Shown here in pieces: positions 45,025 through 56,160 of a stretch of DNA of 64,000 nt (the stretch's first letter is position 1; every line of letters starts with the position of its first letter). Source of the DNA: Ursus arctos (lineage: Eukaryota; Chordata; Mammalia; Carnivora; Ursidae); contig NW_026622875.1 of the NCBI RefSeq assembly GCF_023065955.2, positions 10,518,501 through 10,582,500 of the forward strand, in the 5' to 3' direction. The notes under the pieces were generated by a model that saw only the letters and a list, made by a program, of their open reading frames with translations, searched no databases and was not told the origin of the DNA. The position numbers were made by a program, and so were the translations under genes.

Positions 45025-45905
45025 GCCTTAATGAATGTTTATTGAGTACTGTGTGATAGACACTATTTTAAAAAGTTAAGATACAAAGATGAAAGGGGCA
45101 TGGATTCTTATCTTTCAGAGAGTTCAAAGTCTAATGGGGGAGAAAAACTCCCATTTAATGTGATGGAAATAGCTATAAAATTCAGTGGGGTTACAAAGAA
45201 AAGGGTAAATGGTCATCTTAAGGAATGAAGTGATGCTTGACTTAAGTCTTGAACAATAAGTATGTGTTGACAAAATTGGGAAAGATCCTTCTAAGAAAGA
45301 CAAAGATATGGATAATGACAAGAAGGGGCAAAAAAGCACAACACATTTGGGGAAATACTGGTTGCCAATATGACTGGAGAGTAATAATAAGCAAGTGTAC
45401 AAGGAAAACACAGATTTCCAAATGACAATTTTTTCTAGATGAAAGAATTATGGTTTAGCTCTGAATGTGAAATATGAAGACTTAGAGGTGGGGTGTCCAA
45501 GTGTAGAAGCTGAGGAGGCACTCACATATAGGTATCTAACTGAAGGGGGATATATCTGACCTGGAGAGGTAGACTTCAGCATCGTCAGAAATCAGGTGTT
45601 AATTGAAATCCTAGGAATAGATTAAGTCACCTGGAGAAAGTTTATAGCATAATTAAAGAGTAAGCCTGTAGTAGGAACCTTAGGAAATCAATATTTAAGA
45701 TGGAGGATAAGAGCACAAGAAAGAAAAAGATTAGTCAGAGGGGTAGAAAAAATCAGGAAAGAATGAAGTCTTAGAAGTTAATTAAGTAAATATATTCAAG
45801 AAATGGAAAGTGGTCAACAATGTCAAATGACACAGAGAGGTCAAGTAAGAGTGACCAGGTAAAATGTGGATGGTCAAAAGAAATCCACTCAGTAGGCAAG
45901 AAGAA
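45025..45905 (-). mobile_element. L2 LINE, long reverse-strand fragment
   Basis: Complement of L2 over nearly 900 bases: gaatgtttattgagtactgt, tgcttgacttaagtcttgaa, gatggaggataagagcacaa, gtggtcaacaatgtcaaatg, acagagaggtcaagtaagag. The longest L2 piece here. Confidence 0.75.
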
Positions 45906-45968
45906 AAAGGTCAATTATCAATTCACACCAAAATTCTTACATCCATCAACTCTCTATGATCACTTTTT

Positions 45969-46168
45969 CTAAAGACCTATGTATTTATTTTAGAGAGAGC
46001 GACAGAGCCGGCGAGTGGGGGGAGGAGGAGAGGGAAAGAACTAAGGAAAGAAGCAGACTCCCTGCTGAGCATGAAGCCCAATGCAAGGCTCTATCTCAGG
46101 ACCCTGAGGTCATAATCTGAGCCAAAATCAAGAGTCAGTTGCTTAACCTACTGAGCCACCCAGGTGCC
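45969..46168 (-). mobile_element. CAN-SINE, older subtype
   Basis: Reverse-strand SINE with gaagcagactccctgctgag, gaccctgaggtcataatctg, gagccacccaggtgcctc. Imperfect duplications tctatgatcac (45953-45963) and tctatgaccac (46169-46179). Confidence 0.94.
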
Positions 46169-46189
46169 TCTATGACCACTATTTTTATT

Positions 46190-46300
46190 CTTAGTTTCCA
46201 AATGTATGCACTGAACTAGTAACTTGCCAAATATCACACAGCTAGTGGGTGGTGGAGCCAACACTTAATTTCACAGTTTATAGATACCAAAGCCTGTTTT
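46190..46300 (-). repeat. MIR-like fragment
   Basis: gtaacttgccaaatatcaca, gctagtgggtggtggagcc: complement of the MIR core. Confidence 0.55.
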
Positions 46301-46336
46301 TGAACTCTAAACATAAAGTTTGGGTAAAGTTATTAC

Positions 46337-46980
46337 AGTGGTGATGGTGCCTCCCAAAATGATATGTTTACATCCTTATTCTTGGGACCTGTGAATATTA
46401 CCTTATTTGGAAAAATCATCTTTGCAGATGTACTTAAGAATCTCAAAATGAGAACATTCTGGATTATCCAGTAGGCCTCAAATCTAATGACAACTTCTTT
46501 TTTTTTTTTTTAAGATTTTATTTATTTATTTGAGAGAGAGAGAGAGAACAAGCAGGGGGAGCAGCAGGAAGACGGAGAGGGAGAAGCAGGCTCCCTGCTT
46601 AGCAGAGAGCCTAACACAGGCTTGATCCCAGGACCCTGGGATCATGACCCGAGCCCAAGGCAGAGGCTTAACCTACTGAGCCACCTTGGTACCCCATGAC
46701 AACTGTTCTTAAAAGAAACACAAAGAGGAGAGAGACACAGAGAGAAGAGGCAGCCATGTGAAGACAGAGGCAGAAGTTGGAGGGATGCAGTAACAAGCCA
46801 AGGAATGCCTGGGGACACCAGCATCTGGAAGAGACGAGGAAAGATTCTCACCTAGAAGCTTTAGCAGGGAGCACAGCCCAGCATGCATTTTGATTTCAGA
46901 ATGGTGAGAATAAATTTCTGTTGTTTTAGACCATCAAGTTTGTGGCAATTTGCTATTGCAGCCTTAGGAAACTAATGTAG
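46337..46980 (+). mobile_element. MLT1-type MaLR LTR, forward, with SINE insertion
   Basis: ggtgcctcccaaaatgatat, gaatattaccttatttggaa, catgtgaagacagaggcaga, gaataaatttctgttgtttt, gcagccttaggaaactaatg: an LTR in the expected order, including an AATAAA signal. A SINE splits it at 46496-46695. No coding part. Confidence 0.75.
46496..46695 (-). mobile_element. CAN-SINE within the LTR
   Basis: Reverse-strand SINE: tttaagattttatttattta, gagaagcaggctccctgct, ggaccctgggatcatgaccc, ctgagccacc. Nine-bp duplications atgacaact at 46487-46495 and 46696-46704. Confidence 0.95.
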
Positions 46981-47346
46981 TTGGTACCTTAGCTTGGACT
47001 ACTATAAAAAGTACCAAAAATTAGGTGGCTTATCAATGACAGAAATTTATTTTCTCACAGTTTTGAAGGGTGGAAGTTTAAGAACATGGTGCCAGCATGG
47101 TCAGATTCTGGTGAGAGCCTTTTCCGAGACAATAGCCAGCCAACTTCACCTTTCATCCTCACATAGCAGAAACAGTGGAGAGCTCCTTGAGGACTATTTC
47201 ACAAGGGCACTAATCCCATCCATCCAGCCTCTAACCTCATGACCTTATCACTTCCCAAAGGCCCTACCTCTTAATACTATCACACTTGTGGTGGGATTTC
47301 AACATATGTATTTTGTGAAAACAAACACATTCAGTTCAAAACAGTT
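46981..47346 (-). mobile_element. MLT1/MST-type MaLR LTR, reverse
   Basis: Complement of a MaLR LTR: ccaaaaattaggtggcttat, gacagaaatttattttctca, catcctcacatagcagaaac, cctctaacctcatgacctta, gatttcaacatatgtatttt. It abuts the forward LTR tail to tail. Confidence 0.75.
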
Positions 47347-47699
47347 GGTAATGGTATTTTTTGTTTGGTTTTTGCTTTTGTGTTGTTTTGGCCACATTTT
47401 AGAAGAAAGAATCATTCCCAGGAAAAAGGAATTTCACTAATCAAATGAACCATTTTAAAATAAAAACTTCTTGATTATTGCTATTTAAAAGACCATTACT
47501 ATGCACATTCTTTAGAGAATCAAAAGTGCTTTTATCATTTGAACTTAATATCTATCATTGGTATAGCAAAACTTCATAATAAACCATCAGAACAATGGCT
47601 TTCAATTAAAGCTTTTGATAAATAACAAATGCTTCCAGAAAAGCAGAATGTTTTAAAAAGTATTTTAGTACTTTACAGGAATAATCAACTGCATCTTCT
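47347..47699. other. Unassigned DNA
   Basis: No gene or repeat recognised. Confidence 0.35.
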
Positions 47700-47711
47700 T
47701 AAATCAGATTT

Positions 47712-47881
47712 TTTTTTAAATTTTATTTATTTATTCGACAGAGCGAGAGAGGGAACACAAGCAGGGGAGGAAGAAGCAGGCTCATAGCGGAGGAGCCCGA
47801 CGTGGGGCTCGATCCCATAACGCTGGGATCACGCCCTGAGCCGAAGGCAGAGGCTTAACCGCTGTGCTACCCAGGCGCCCC
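47712..47881 (-). mobile_element. Bear-type CAN-SINE with perfect TSD
   Basis: gcgagagagggaacacaagc, gctcatagcggaggagcccg, gatcacgccctgagccgaag, gcttaaccgctgtgctaccc. A small internal deletion follows caagcagggg. Identical 12-bp duplications taaatcagattt at 47700-47711 and 47882-47893. Confidence 0.96.
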
Positions 47882-47893
47882 TAAATCAGATTT

Positions 47894-48517
47894 AATCAAA
47901 ACTTTTCCAGAAAAATTATTTTACTCAACAATATTGAGATATTCTAGCATCATGCAAAACTGACTTAGTTTGACTATATAAAGTATGTTGGTGATCTAAA
48001 TTAAGAAGTAGTAAGTGGTGATCCTCAACCAAAATTTTCCCAATGACTCGAATTCAAGATTTCTAGCATTTAATTTTTCAAGTTTATCACAACTTCTTTT
48101 TTCTGTGTCAATATATTTTCATTGGTGGGGCACCAAAGATACTACATTATATTCTCCAAAGGTATTTTAAGAGTACCTCATTAGTACTCTTTTCACCATA
48201 TTCGTAAAAGATAAATTATTTTGCATTGTATATGTGGCTTCATTCCCTTTTGTTATTTGACATTATGACAGTACTTGATTTTAAGTACCATAATGCATTC
48301 AACATAATTATGCCCTATTTTATAGTTTGCTAAATTATACTTTAAAAGTACATTATTCATTGTAGTCTGAAAACTTTCATGGGATAAATGTGAATGTATT
48401 AATTTGGTTAACAATGCTTCAAGCAAAGTAAAGATAATACCAAAATTGATGTTTCCTCTGACTACTAGAATACACACATTATGGCAAACATAAATGAAAT
48501 TACTTATTTTGAAGTCA
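47894..48517. other. Unassigned AT-rich DNA
   Basis: No gene or repeat recognised. Confidence 0.35.
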
Positions 48518-48518
48518 T

Positions 48519-48690
48519 TATACTAATTTTATTAGTCATTAGTCAATTACTAATTTTAGTCATTTCATAATTAGTCATTAGCCAATATACTAATTTTATT
48601 AGTACATTATATTAACATAGTATATTATATTAATATACATTTATTAGTATATATACTAATTTTATTTAGTCATGTTACACTAATATCTAA
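48519..48690. repeat. AT-rich minisatellite, period about 67 bp
   Basis: tatactaattttattagt occurs at 48519 and 48586, and tatactaattttatttagt at 48652, so spacings are 67 and 66. The intervals also share ttagtcatta and TTAGTA words. About 2.5 copies. Confidence 0.7.
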
Positions 48691-48834
48691 CAAGAATGAG
48701 GTAAATATCAGAAATTAGATTTTATTTTAATGCAACATAAAGTAAAAAGGAATAGGAGATAGGGTTAGTGCATGAAAAATAAGTATGTTTTTACCCTCTT
48801 AAGGCAATTTCAAGATAGTGTAGTGTTAATGGAA

Positions 48835-49075
48835 AGACTATGAACCTTTTACTCAGGCACTATGATTTTTAATTTCTGCTCGATCACTAACTAGCTGGAT
48901 GATACAGCATATAGTAATTAACTTCTGTGAGACTCTATTCTTATCTGCATAATGGGAGATTCCCTATCCTCTGGGCCACTGTGAAAATCAAATGCAGTAA
49001 ATGAGTAAGGTTAGTAATAGTGACTGACAGTAAGTCATCACTACATGATTGATATTGTTATTGTTGTTGTTGAAT
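48835..49075 (+). repeat. MIR SINE
   Basis: MIR order: tttctgctcgatcactaact, agctggatgata, taacttctgtgagactctat, ttatctgcataatgggaga, ttgttattgttgttgttg end. Confidence 0.75.
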
Positions 49076-49540
49076 TTACCTTTAGGATTTGATTATGCAA
49101 CTGCATGATTTGTGAATCTTCCTAGACACAATATCATTCCTTTTCTTACCATCTCTTCTCAGATTCTGCTACCATTTCTTTGTAAATTCACCTCATTGGT
49201 TATATGTTCTATCACAGAGAATTAATCACAACTTTGAGATTCTTATATAACTGACTGTATCGTTATCATGTGGCTTCTTAAGCTCACTGAGGAAACATGG
49301 AGTCCATAATGAATGAAGAATAACACATTTAGGAAATGCTTCCACAGATGTTTTCCTTTTACCTGATGTAAGGCAATGATAAGTTTTTTGTACCTCCTTG
49401 TGTACAGTAAAGTATGCAAACATTAGAATACAATTCAAAGTCTGAATAGCAGACTTAGTCAGATGTAGCACTACTTCTTTAAAACAGTCAGAAGTTATAA
49501 GTTTGGGAGATTTCCTTCTTTTTTCTGTAGTAAAAATTAT
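49076..49540. other. Unassigned DNA
   Basis: The 120-codon reverse frame at 49226-49588 starts inside the neighbouring SINE and shows no domain. Not taken as a gene. Confidence 0.4.
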
Positions 49541-49544
49541 TCTT

Positions 49545-49735
49545 GGGGTGCCTGGGTGGTTCAGTTGGTTAAGTGCCCGACTCTTCATTTTGGCTCAGGT
49601 CGTGATCTCGAGGTCGTGGGATGGAGCTCTATGTTGGGCTCTGCACTCAATGCGGAGTCTGCTTCAAATTTTCTCTCCCTCTCCATCTCACCTTCTCTCT
49701 CTCTTTCTCAAATAAATAAATAAAATCTGAAAAAT
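49545..49735 (+). mobile_element. CAN-SINE, older subtype
   Basis: ggggtgcctgggtggttcag, ggctcaggtcgtgatctcga, gagtctgcttcaaattttct, CT block and (AAAT)n tail, followed by a TA run and A tract to 49762. Confidence 0.94.
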
Positions 49736-49762
49736 ATATATATTCTTAAAAAAAAAAAAAAC

Positions 49763-50825
49763 TACATACAGGCTTTTGGTCCAAGGTAGTATCTTTCTTC
49801 TCTCAAAAAAGACCCACAAAAACTGGCAAAATCATATAATACCATCTTTTCAGGTGTACCAGCTATTGTCATATTATAATGTTGACAAATATTCAAATTC
49901 CTCCATAAGAGTAAGAGAGAACAGAAGTCTACCTAGGCTGGGCTTCTGAGATGCCAGCTTAAACGCAGAATGAAGTGTGGCCAAGTACACCCTGTGTAGC
50001 AAGAACCCTAGGCAGAGGTTGAGGCAAGCTTCCAGGGAGGAGGGCAGCTCAAGAGCCAAATAAACTACCCACAGAAATAATCAATCCCAAAGAACCAAGG
50101 CAGAGAAATGAAAAAAAATGGTTTCAGGGTACTAGGTCTATAGATAGAGCTAAATATATAAAGAGGACAGATAAAAAGATGAGCCTGATATATAGACCCA
50201 ATAGGTAAAAACAGGGACTTTTTTTTCCCAGTTATCTGTGGTCTTATCTGTCCACATGAATGGAGCCATTAAAGGTATCAAATCAGTCCAGAGAATACAA
50301 CCAGGAATGACCATCTCCCTCAAAAGCTCATTTCCCAAATGCTGGTTTAAAAGGGGGCCTTCAGTTCTACCTTCACCAAATATTTTTTGAGCACCTGTAT
50401 GGCAGGATCATCTATTAAGTGACTTTCATTAGACACTTCAAATTGACACTAAAACTTTCCTTTACTAAAAATAATAGTAATATTATTCATTGCTATATCT
50501 GGAGTAGAAAACATATAAGATAAGCCTAGAATATTACTTTTTATCCATAAACCAATATGCTACGAAACTATCAAAGAATACTAGAGTTGTGTGAAAAGGA
50601 TTCAAGGGCCAACTTTAAGAGGCTCTCACTAGCCAAAGATGGGAAAATTTGAGTATCAATAAAGAAAATTCTAACTGATAGAAAAATTAAAAATTTTATA
50701 TCCTTAAGTTCATGATAGTATTTTAAAGATAACAACAACTGGTCACCTTTGGAGGATCTTAAGATATTAATTCACTATTTTGAAAACTGGTAAACAAAGG
50801 GGAAAAAATCCAGAATTTGTTCTGC
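49763..50825. other. Unassigned DNA
   Basis: About 1 kb with no repeat or gene recognised. Confidence 0.35.
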
Positions 50826-51063
50826 TGTTTTAAAATGTACTATACCCCAGGATAATACAATAGTTGATGAGGGAGTTTCTGTTTATAATTATTACAGTTA
50901 ATAAATGAAGATGAACTGACAGATTTTTGTAACCCTAGTGAATTAATGAATCTGAGAAGTGAGCATGAATGGCTAATGGCTTTACAAAAAGAGAGACATC
51001 CAATACTATGCATCTCCTGATGAAAATACACATCAGTTATGCAGTATTTTAAAAAAAGGGAGG

Positions 51064-51258
51064 GGACGCCTGGGTGGCTCAGTCGTTAAGCGTCTGCCTT
51101 TGGCTCACGTCATGATCCCAGGGTCCTGGAATCAAGCCCCGCATCTGGCTCCCTGCTCAGCAAGCCTGCTTCTCCCTACCCCTCTGCCTGCTGCTCCCCC
51201 TGCTGTGCTCTCTCTCTCTGTCAAATAAATAAATACAATATTAAAAAAAAAAAAAAAG
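51064..51258 (+). mobile_element. CAN-SINE
   Basis: ggacgcctgggtggctcagt, cgttaagcgtctgcctttgg, gggtcctggaatcaagcccc, tctctctgtcaaataaataa and A tail. Intermediate between the older and younger sets, with a small deletion near cagcaagcctgc. Confidence 0.95.
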
Positions 51259-51687
51259 GTGAACCTGAATCTTACCAAACCTCTAAATCTAACTACCAAT
51301 TCACAGAGGATAGAAAAATTTGTTAATTGGAAGCATGTGAAGCAATCTGATATTCAAAACCTAGACTATGAAGAAAATCTACAAGACAAAAGATGTGTTT
51401 CTTCAACAAATAGACTTCAAGGACAGAAAAAGAGATTGAAGGAGAATCTATGGATTAAGAAATATTTAAGAGACATAGCAACTAACCTAAATGCATAGAT
51501 CTTATTTGGATCTTGATCAAGCAATCTGTTTAAAAGAAAGAAAAAGTGGGGAGTGGAGAGAAAAAGTATTAGGCAATTAGGAAAAATACAAATCCAGTCT
51601 ATGTACTTAATATGATAAAATTTCTTAATATTTTTTATGTTAGATATGATAGTAGTATTGGGATTATGTTTTAAAAAGCCGTCTTTA

Positions 51688-51908
51688 GGGGCACCAGGGT
51701 GATGCAGTCAGTTGGGCATCTGACTCTTGGTTTTGGCTTGGGTCATGATCTCAGGGTCATGAGATCGAGTGCCGATTTGTGCTCCGCACTCAGCATGGAG
51801 TCTGTTTGAGATTCTCTCTCCCTCTACCTCTGCCCCTCCCACTTGTGCTGTCTCTCACTCTTTCTCCCTCTCTCTAAAATAAATAAATAAATCTCTCTCT
51901 CTTTTTTT
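51688..51908 (+). mobile_element. CAN-SINE, older subtype, with TSD
   Basis: ggggcaccagggtgatgcag, gggtcatgagatcgagtgcc, (AAAT)n tail followed by a CT run. Imperfect duplications aaagccgtcttta and aaagcagtcttta flank it. Confidence 0.93.
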
Positions 51909-51960
51909 AAAGCAGTCTTTATTCTTGAGAGTTACATACTTAAATATTTACTCTTGCAAA

Positions 51961-53010
51961 TCGTAGTTGCCCAATAAATAGTGGTTATCACTATTAAATG
52001 TTTGACCAGGGAAGCATCCAAAATTAGCACTACTGAGAAAACAAAGGAGAATCTTCTTGGAAATGTGGTAAATTGAGATTACCCCAGAAGAATCATCACT
52101 GCACACAACAAAGAAGTAATTCCCCCAAAAAGGAAAAATTGGGGTGTTTCACCATAGGTAGGAGAACAAATACTGGATAGCAAAAAACAAACATCTACCA
52201 TATGGAGAAAACAGAAAACTTTTGTTTTAAGCCTAGTATATGACTTTATATAAACTAAGATTCAGATAGAGTAACATTGCCATTTATAAATTTCATTACA
52301 TCCTAAATCACAACTAAATTTCTACCCATGCCTTAGCAAAGCATTGATCAGACACTCACGTACTTTGCCTTCTTAACCTCTGTATGCATGTGTGTATGAT
52401 TTGGTTAACAGTGTAAAATTTATCCCAAAAGGAACACTGAATCAAGTAGTACCCTTTTGGCTTTTACACTAAGCTTGTGTATAAGGATTATTTATGTATT
52501 GACAAAAAGGAACATGTCGAGCTAACATTTTGATCTAATATGATCCATGTATTTAAGAAGAGAGAAATGTATCATTGTGTCACAAATTAACTTAAATATT
52601 AATTTATTTAATGATCCTGAAGTATGGGAACCTAGATTTAGACTGATTCTGTGGCAGCTTAATAGCAAGAAACCAACGAATAAAGAGGATTTTCAAAATA
52701 TTGGTCTTTATAATGGCTACCATGTTGTACTTGGCTTATTTTCTTGAGATTATTATAGTCAAAAGTGTCACTTGACTTCACATCTTGGCAAAGCGCTTTC
52801 TTCACTCTCATTCTCCTTGAGGTATAATTCAGAGAAGCGTGATAACCCATCTTTCCATACAGTTTTTATTATTATTCAATAATACAGAGGTTGCAACAAA
52901 GATATAATAAATGGTTACCTCTCTCTTAAGTGTTGAAAAACTAGAGGGAATAAGTCCCCTTTAGGAATAGTTGAAAAGTTTATAGTGATGAAACAAAACA
53001 ATTAAAAACA
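51961..53010. other. Unassigned DNA
   Basis: No gene or repeat recognised. Confidence 0.35.
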
Positions 53011-53170
53011 ATTTTTGTATGCATCTGAATCACTCTGAGAATTTGTTACAGATGCCTGTGCCCCACCCCTAAGAGATTCTGATATGTTGTGTTTGGGTGT
53101 GGGGCAACTTGTGAATTATTATAAGTCTGGTTGATTCTGATACACATAAAAGTTGGAAAATCACTTGAAT
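53011..53170 (+). mobile_element. MER5-like hAT element
   Basis: gcatctgaatcactctgaga, ccccacccctaagagattct, gttgattctgatacacataa, gttggaaaatcacttg follow the MER5 order. Confidence 0.65.
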
Positions 53171-53640
53171 AAAATATAAATCAACATGTGAAAAAACCCT
53201 AAATTTCTACTCAAAGATTTAGAGTATATGTAATATGATTAATTTTAGTCAGGCCCCACAATTTAGAGTTTTAAGTTGAGCTTTTAAAAATGTACATCAT
53301 TATCTTCTTTCTAATGTCAATTTGAGAATGTGTCAATTTCTCACAATTTATATAAACTGAATAAAGTTTCACTGCCAAAGTTACAGGATAATGTTTTGAA
53401 TGGTATGCTTAATATCATAAACACATCCCATTACTGAAAGACCACAATTTACTCTGTATGCACATACAAAGCATATCTGACTATAATGAAGAAAATAAAA
53501 ACTTAAATATTTTAAATTATGTTCATACAATGACTTACAACATTCTGTTCTGGAAAAAATCTTGACTTTTTTAGATGGTTAAGATTTCAAAAGCTCTCAA
53601 TTTCTTTCAGAAGTCAGTCTGTATCAGAAAACATCACTAC
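53171..53640. other. Unassigned AT-rich DNA
   Basis: No gene or repeat recognised. Confidence 0.35.
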
Positions 53641-53735
53641 AGGGGAACCTGGCTGGCTCAGTTGGAGGAGTGTGATGTGTTTGAACCCCATGTTGGGTGT
53701 ACAGATTACTAAAAATACATAAACTTTAAAAAAAG
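53641..53735 (+). mobile_element. Short-form CAN-SINE
   Basis: ggggaacctggctggctcag at the head, then gtttgaaccccatgttgggt and gtacagattactaaaaatac. The central tRNA-related part is shortened and there is no CT-rich block. This is a distinct SINE type from all others in the window. Candidate duplication around acatcactacag and aaccaccacag. Confidence 0.75.
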
Positions 53736-53879
53736 AAAAACGAAAAGAAAAAACCACCACAGTGATAATTACATTGGCAATGATCAAGTGTAAGTTTCTG
53801 TTTACTTAAAGCCTCACTAAAGAATTTTCCAAAAGGTTATTAGGAGAAACTTGGAGTAAATTAGTTTACAAATGCAACT

Positions 53880-54420
53880 AATTCAGCAGATATTTATCAG
53901 ACTCTTTCTTTCTCCAAACACTGTTCTAAATCCTTGGTATACAATGATGAATAACACACAATACTATCCCCACCTATTACACAGTGAAGAAGGGAAGACT
54001 TCTGTCTAAATAATCACTGTATGACCTATGAATACTATGACAGAGGTACAGATTCAATGCTGTACAAGATGGAAAAGAGGTGCTAAGATTTTCCTGGCGG
54101 TGAGGAAAGAACCAAGAAAGTTGGCTAGAATATGGAATAAGTAGTAGAAATACAGGTGACTATAGAAGAGTCATTGGATTTCACACTTCAAACAATTCGA
54201 ACCTGTAGAGTCATGGTCCCATAATACACATATTTTTAGAAAGATTACTCTGGAAGCAATGAGGAAATGAATTGGAGTGGGTAAGACTGAAAACAGGAAC
54301 ACAGGACAAAAGCTATTTTAAGAGGGGAGAATTAGGCGAGAGACAAGTGAATGGAAAGGAAACCTGGATGTGAGGATATTTAGAAGGTAGGATTCAGGAA
54401 ACTTTGTGAATGATCAGAAA
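53880..54420 (-). mobile_element. L2 LINE fragment
   Basis: Complement of L2: gcagatatttatcagactct, aaacactgttctaaatcctt, gatgaataacacacaatact, aaagattactctggaagca, ggcgagagacaagtgaatgg. Confidence 0.7.
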
Positions 54421-54449
54421 GGGGGTTATAAAGTAAGAGAAGTGGTTAG

Positions 54450-54645
54450 GCCAGTGGTTCTTAAAGCAGAGCACCTGGAACAGAAGCATAAGTATCTCCT
54501 AGGAACTTTGTAGAAATATAAATTCTCTGACCTCACTCCAGACCTTCTAAATCAGAAACTCTGGATATGGGGCCCAGCAATCCATGTTTAATAAGCCCTC
54601 TAGGGGATTCCAGCGCATGCTAAAGTTTGAAAAGCACTTGAAGCT
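54450..54645 (+). mobile_element. MER5-like hAT element, first of a tandem pair
   Basis: ggccagtggttcttaaagca, tagaaatataaattctctga, ctaaatcagaaactctggat, gctaaagtttgaaaagcact. Confidence 0.8.
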
Positions 54646-54820
54646 ATTGGTTCCCAAACATAGCTGCACATTGGAATTGCCTGGGAAGCTTAGAAAAAGA
54701 AAATTCCCACCCCAGAGATTTTGGTTTAATTGGGCCAGACTCTGACCCACATACCAGGATTTTTAAAATTTTCCCCTCAGGTGACTTCAACGAGTGCCCA
54801 ATTATGGTAGACTGTCGGTT
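54646..54820 (+). mobile_element. MER5-like hAT element, second of a tandem pair
   Basis: ctattggttcccaaacatag, gctgcacattggaattgcct, ccaccccagagattttggtt, ccaggatttttaaaatttt. It directly abuts the preceding copy but differs from it, so the two are separate insertions of different subtypes. Confidence 0.8.
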
Positions 54821-55134
54821 CTGGTTGGGTAGGTTGAGTGGATAGTGCTGATACTAACCAAGGAAAGGGGGAAGGTTTAAACAAAAATCTGATGCCATTT
54901 TCCCAGGCTGTTTTCTGTTGAATCTCAAAATAAGCACACTAGACCTTTATCTAATTAGCTTTTCTATAGTTTACTGTAGGCAAACAGACCAGCACATCAA
55001 ATCTTCAAAAGTTCTCATAGTACCCTTTTCATTCTCTGAATCTTTTCTTAAACTAATTTCCAGAAGTTCTAACGTCCTTCTGTTCTCCTCCCCTTTTTAT
55101 TACTAAAAATGGAATTCATCAGTGCTCCCTCTTC
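54821..55134. other. Unassigned DNA
   Basis: No gene or repeat recognised. Confidence 0.35.
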
Positions 55135-55345
55135 ATTTGAACCTGGGTTCAAATCCTAATTTCACCACTTATTAGCTCTGTGGGCCTAGATAATTTACTT
55201 AACTTCTCTGTGCCTATTTCTTCATCTTAAAGTGGGAATAACCATAGAACCTACCTCTTAGGGTTGACAGAAGATTGAATGAATTACCAATTGTAAAGTT
55301 CTTGGAATAGTGCCTGGCACATGGTGCTGTGTGTTTGTTAAATAA
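55135..55345 (+). repeat. MIR SINE, nearly complete
   Basis: cctgggttcaaatcctaatt, caccacttattagctctgtg, cttaacttctctgtgccta, cctacctcttagggttgaca, agtgcctggcacatggtgct. The best preserved MIR of the window, with the tRNA-related B box (ggttcaaatcc). Confidence 0.92.
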
Positions 55346-55474
55346 AAATTCTAAAAATTCGTATGGAATATCTGGTGTGAACCATGAGGCATTCAAGGGC
55401 TTCCTAGTAGGAGGGAGGTAATTTGCATCAGGTGAGCCTCACCTGGGCCTCCAGGAGACATATAAAACATTATA

Positions 55475-55615
55475 ACACCTGTAACTAGACTGTCAAGTCC
55501 TTGAAGGCATGCAGCATGGATTATTCATTTTTGCATCCCCACTTCCTAGCACAATGTCTGGCCCACAGTAATGGCTCAATGAATACTTGTTGAATAAATA
55601 AACTAATGATGGATT
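55475..55615 (+). mobile_element. L2 LINE 3' end
   Basis: ctagactgtcaagtccttga, cctagcacaatgtctggccc, gctcaatgaatacttgttga: the conserved L2 3' terminus. Confidence 0.88.
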
Positions 55616-56029
55616 ATTCATTTCATTTATTTATTTTTACTCTAGATAGAAAATAAGATCTGAAATTATTATCTTCTAAGAACAAATAAACAGTTTTGAG
55701 ATGGTGGTTTAAGCCAAAGTGTCCCTAACTCGAGGCAGAAGGTAAACAAAACTGACTACATTATACATCTTACCTCATTCAGATCTAGCCAGAAAATCAG
55801 GTGGGTCTGGGCCTGCAGAAAAATCTGTTAGAGGGGATGGGAGGTGCAGAGGCAGGGAAATGAAGTTGGATGGACACTAGGAGTGGAAGAAAAAGAAAAA
55901 AAGACTCAGAGTACCAGAAAGTCATTTCTTAAACAGTTTCAAATGGCCTAGGAGAAGAACTGGGAAATTTCATATTCTTAAAATGCTGCCAAATAAATTA
56001 AAGCATTATTTAATTCTTGATGGGCTTAG
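55616..56029. other. Unassigned DNA
   Basis: No gene or repeat recognised. Confidence 0.35.
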
Positions 56030-56160
56030 AATCAGGGCCAGCTCTACCATTAGCTAGCTCCTGACCTCAGATGAGTCACTTGCTTCTCTGAGCCTCAGTT
56101 TCCAACTCTCCAAAATAAGGCATTGACTAATGAATCAAAAGGTCCTTTGCAGCTCTATAG
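56030..56160 (+). repeat. MIR SINE
   Basis: cagctctaccattagctagc, gagtcacttgcttctctgag, cctcagtttccaactctcca. Confidence 0.85.

Larger units (their letters stand above)
50826..51960 (+). mobile_element. L1M 3'UTR fragment split by two SINEs
   Basis: attattacagttaataaatg, gtgaattaatgaatctgaga, agagacatccaatactatg, ggattaagaaatatttaaga, gacatagcaactaacctaaa, atcttatttggatcttgatc and tagtattgggattatgtttt follow older L1M 3'UTR sequence. SINEs lie at 51064-51258 and 51688-51908. The 79-codon frame at 51259-51498 is part of this non-coding repeat. Confidence 0.6.

Noticed and set aside
43752..47346. Endogenous retrovirus with coding genes
   Set aside because: Only non-coding MaLR-type LTR sequence is visible. 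No gag, pol or env-like frame was seen.
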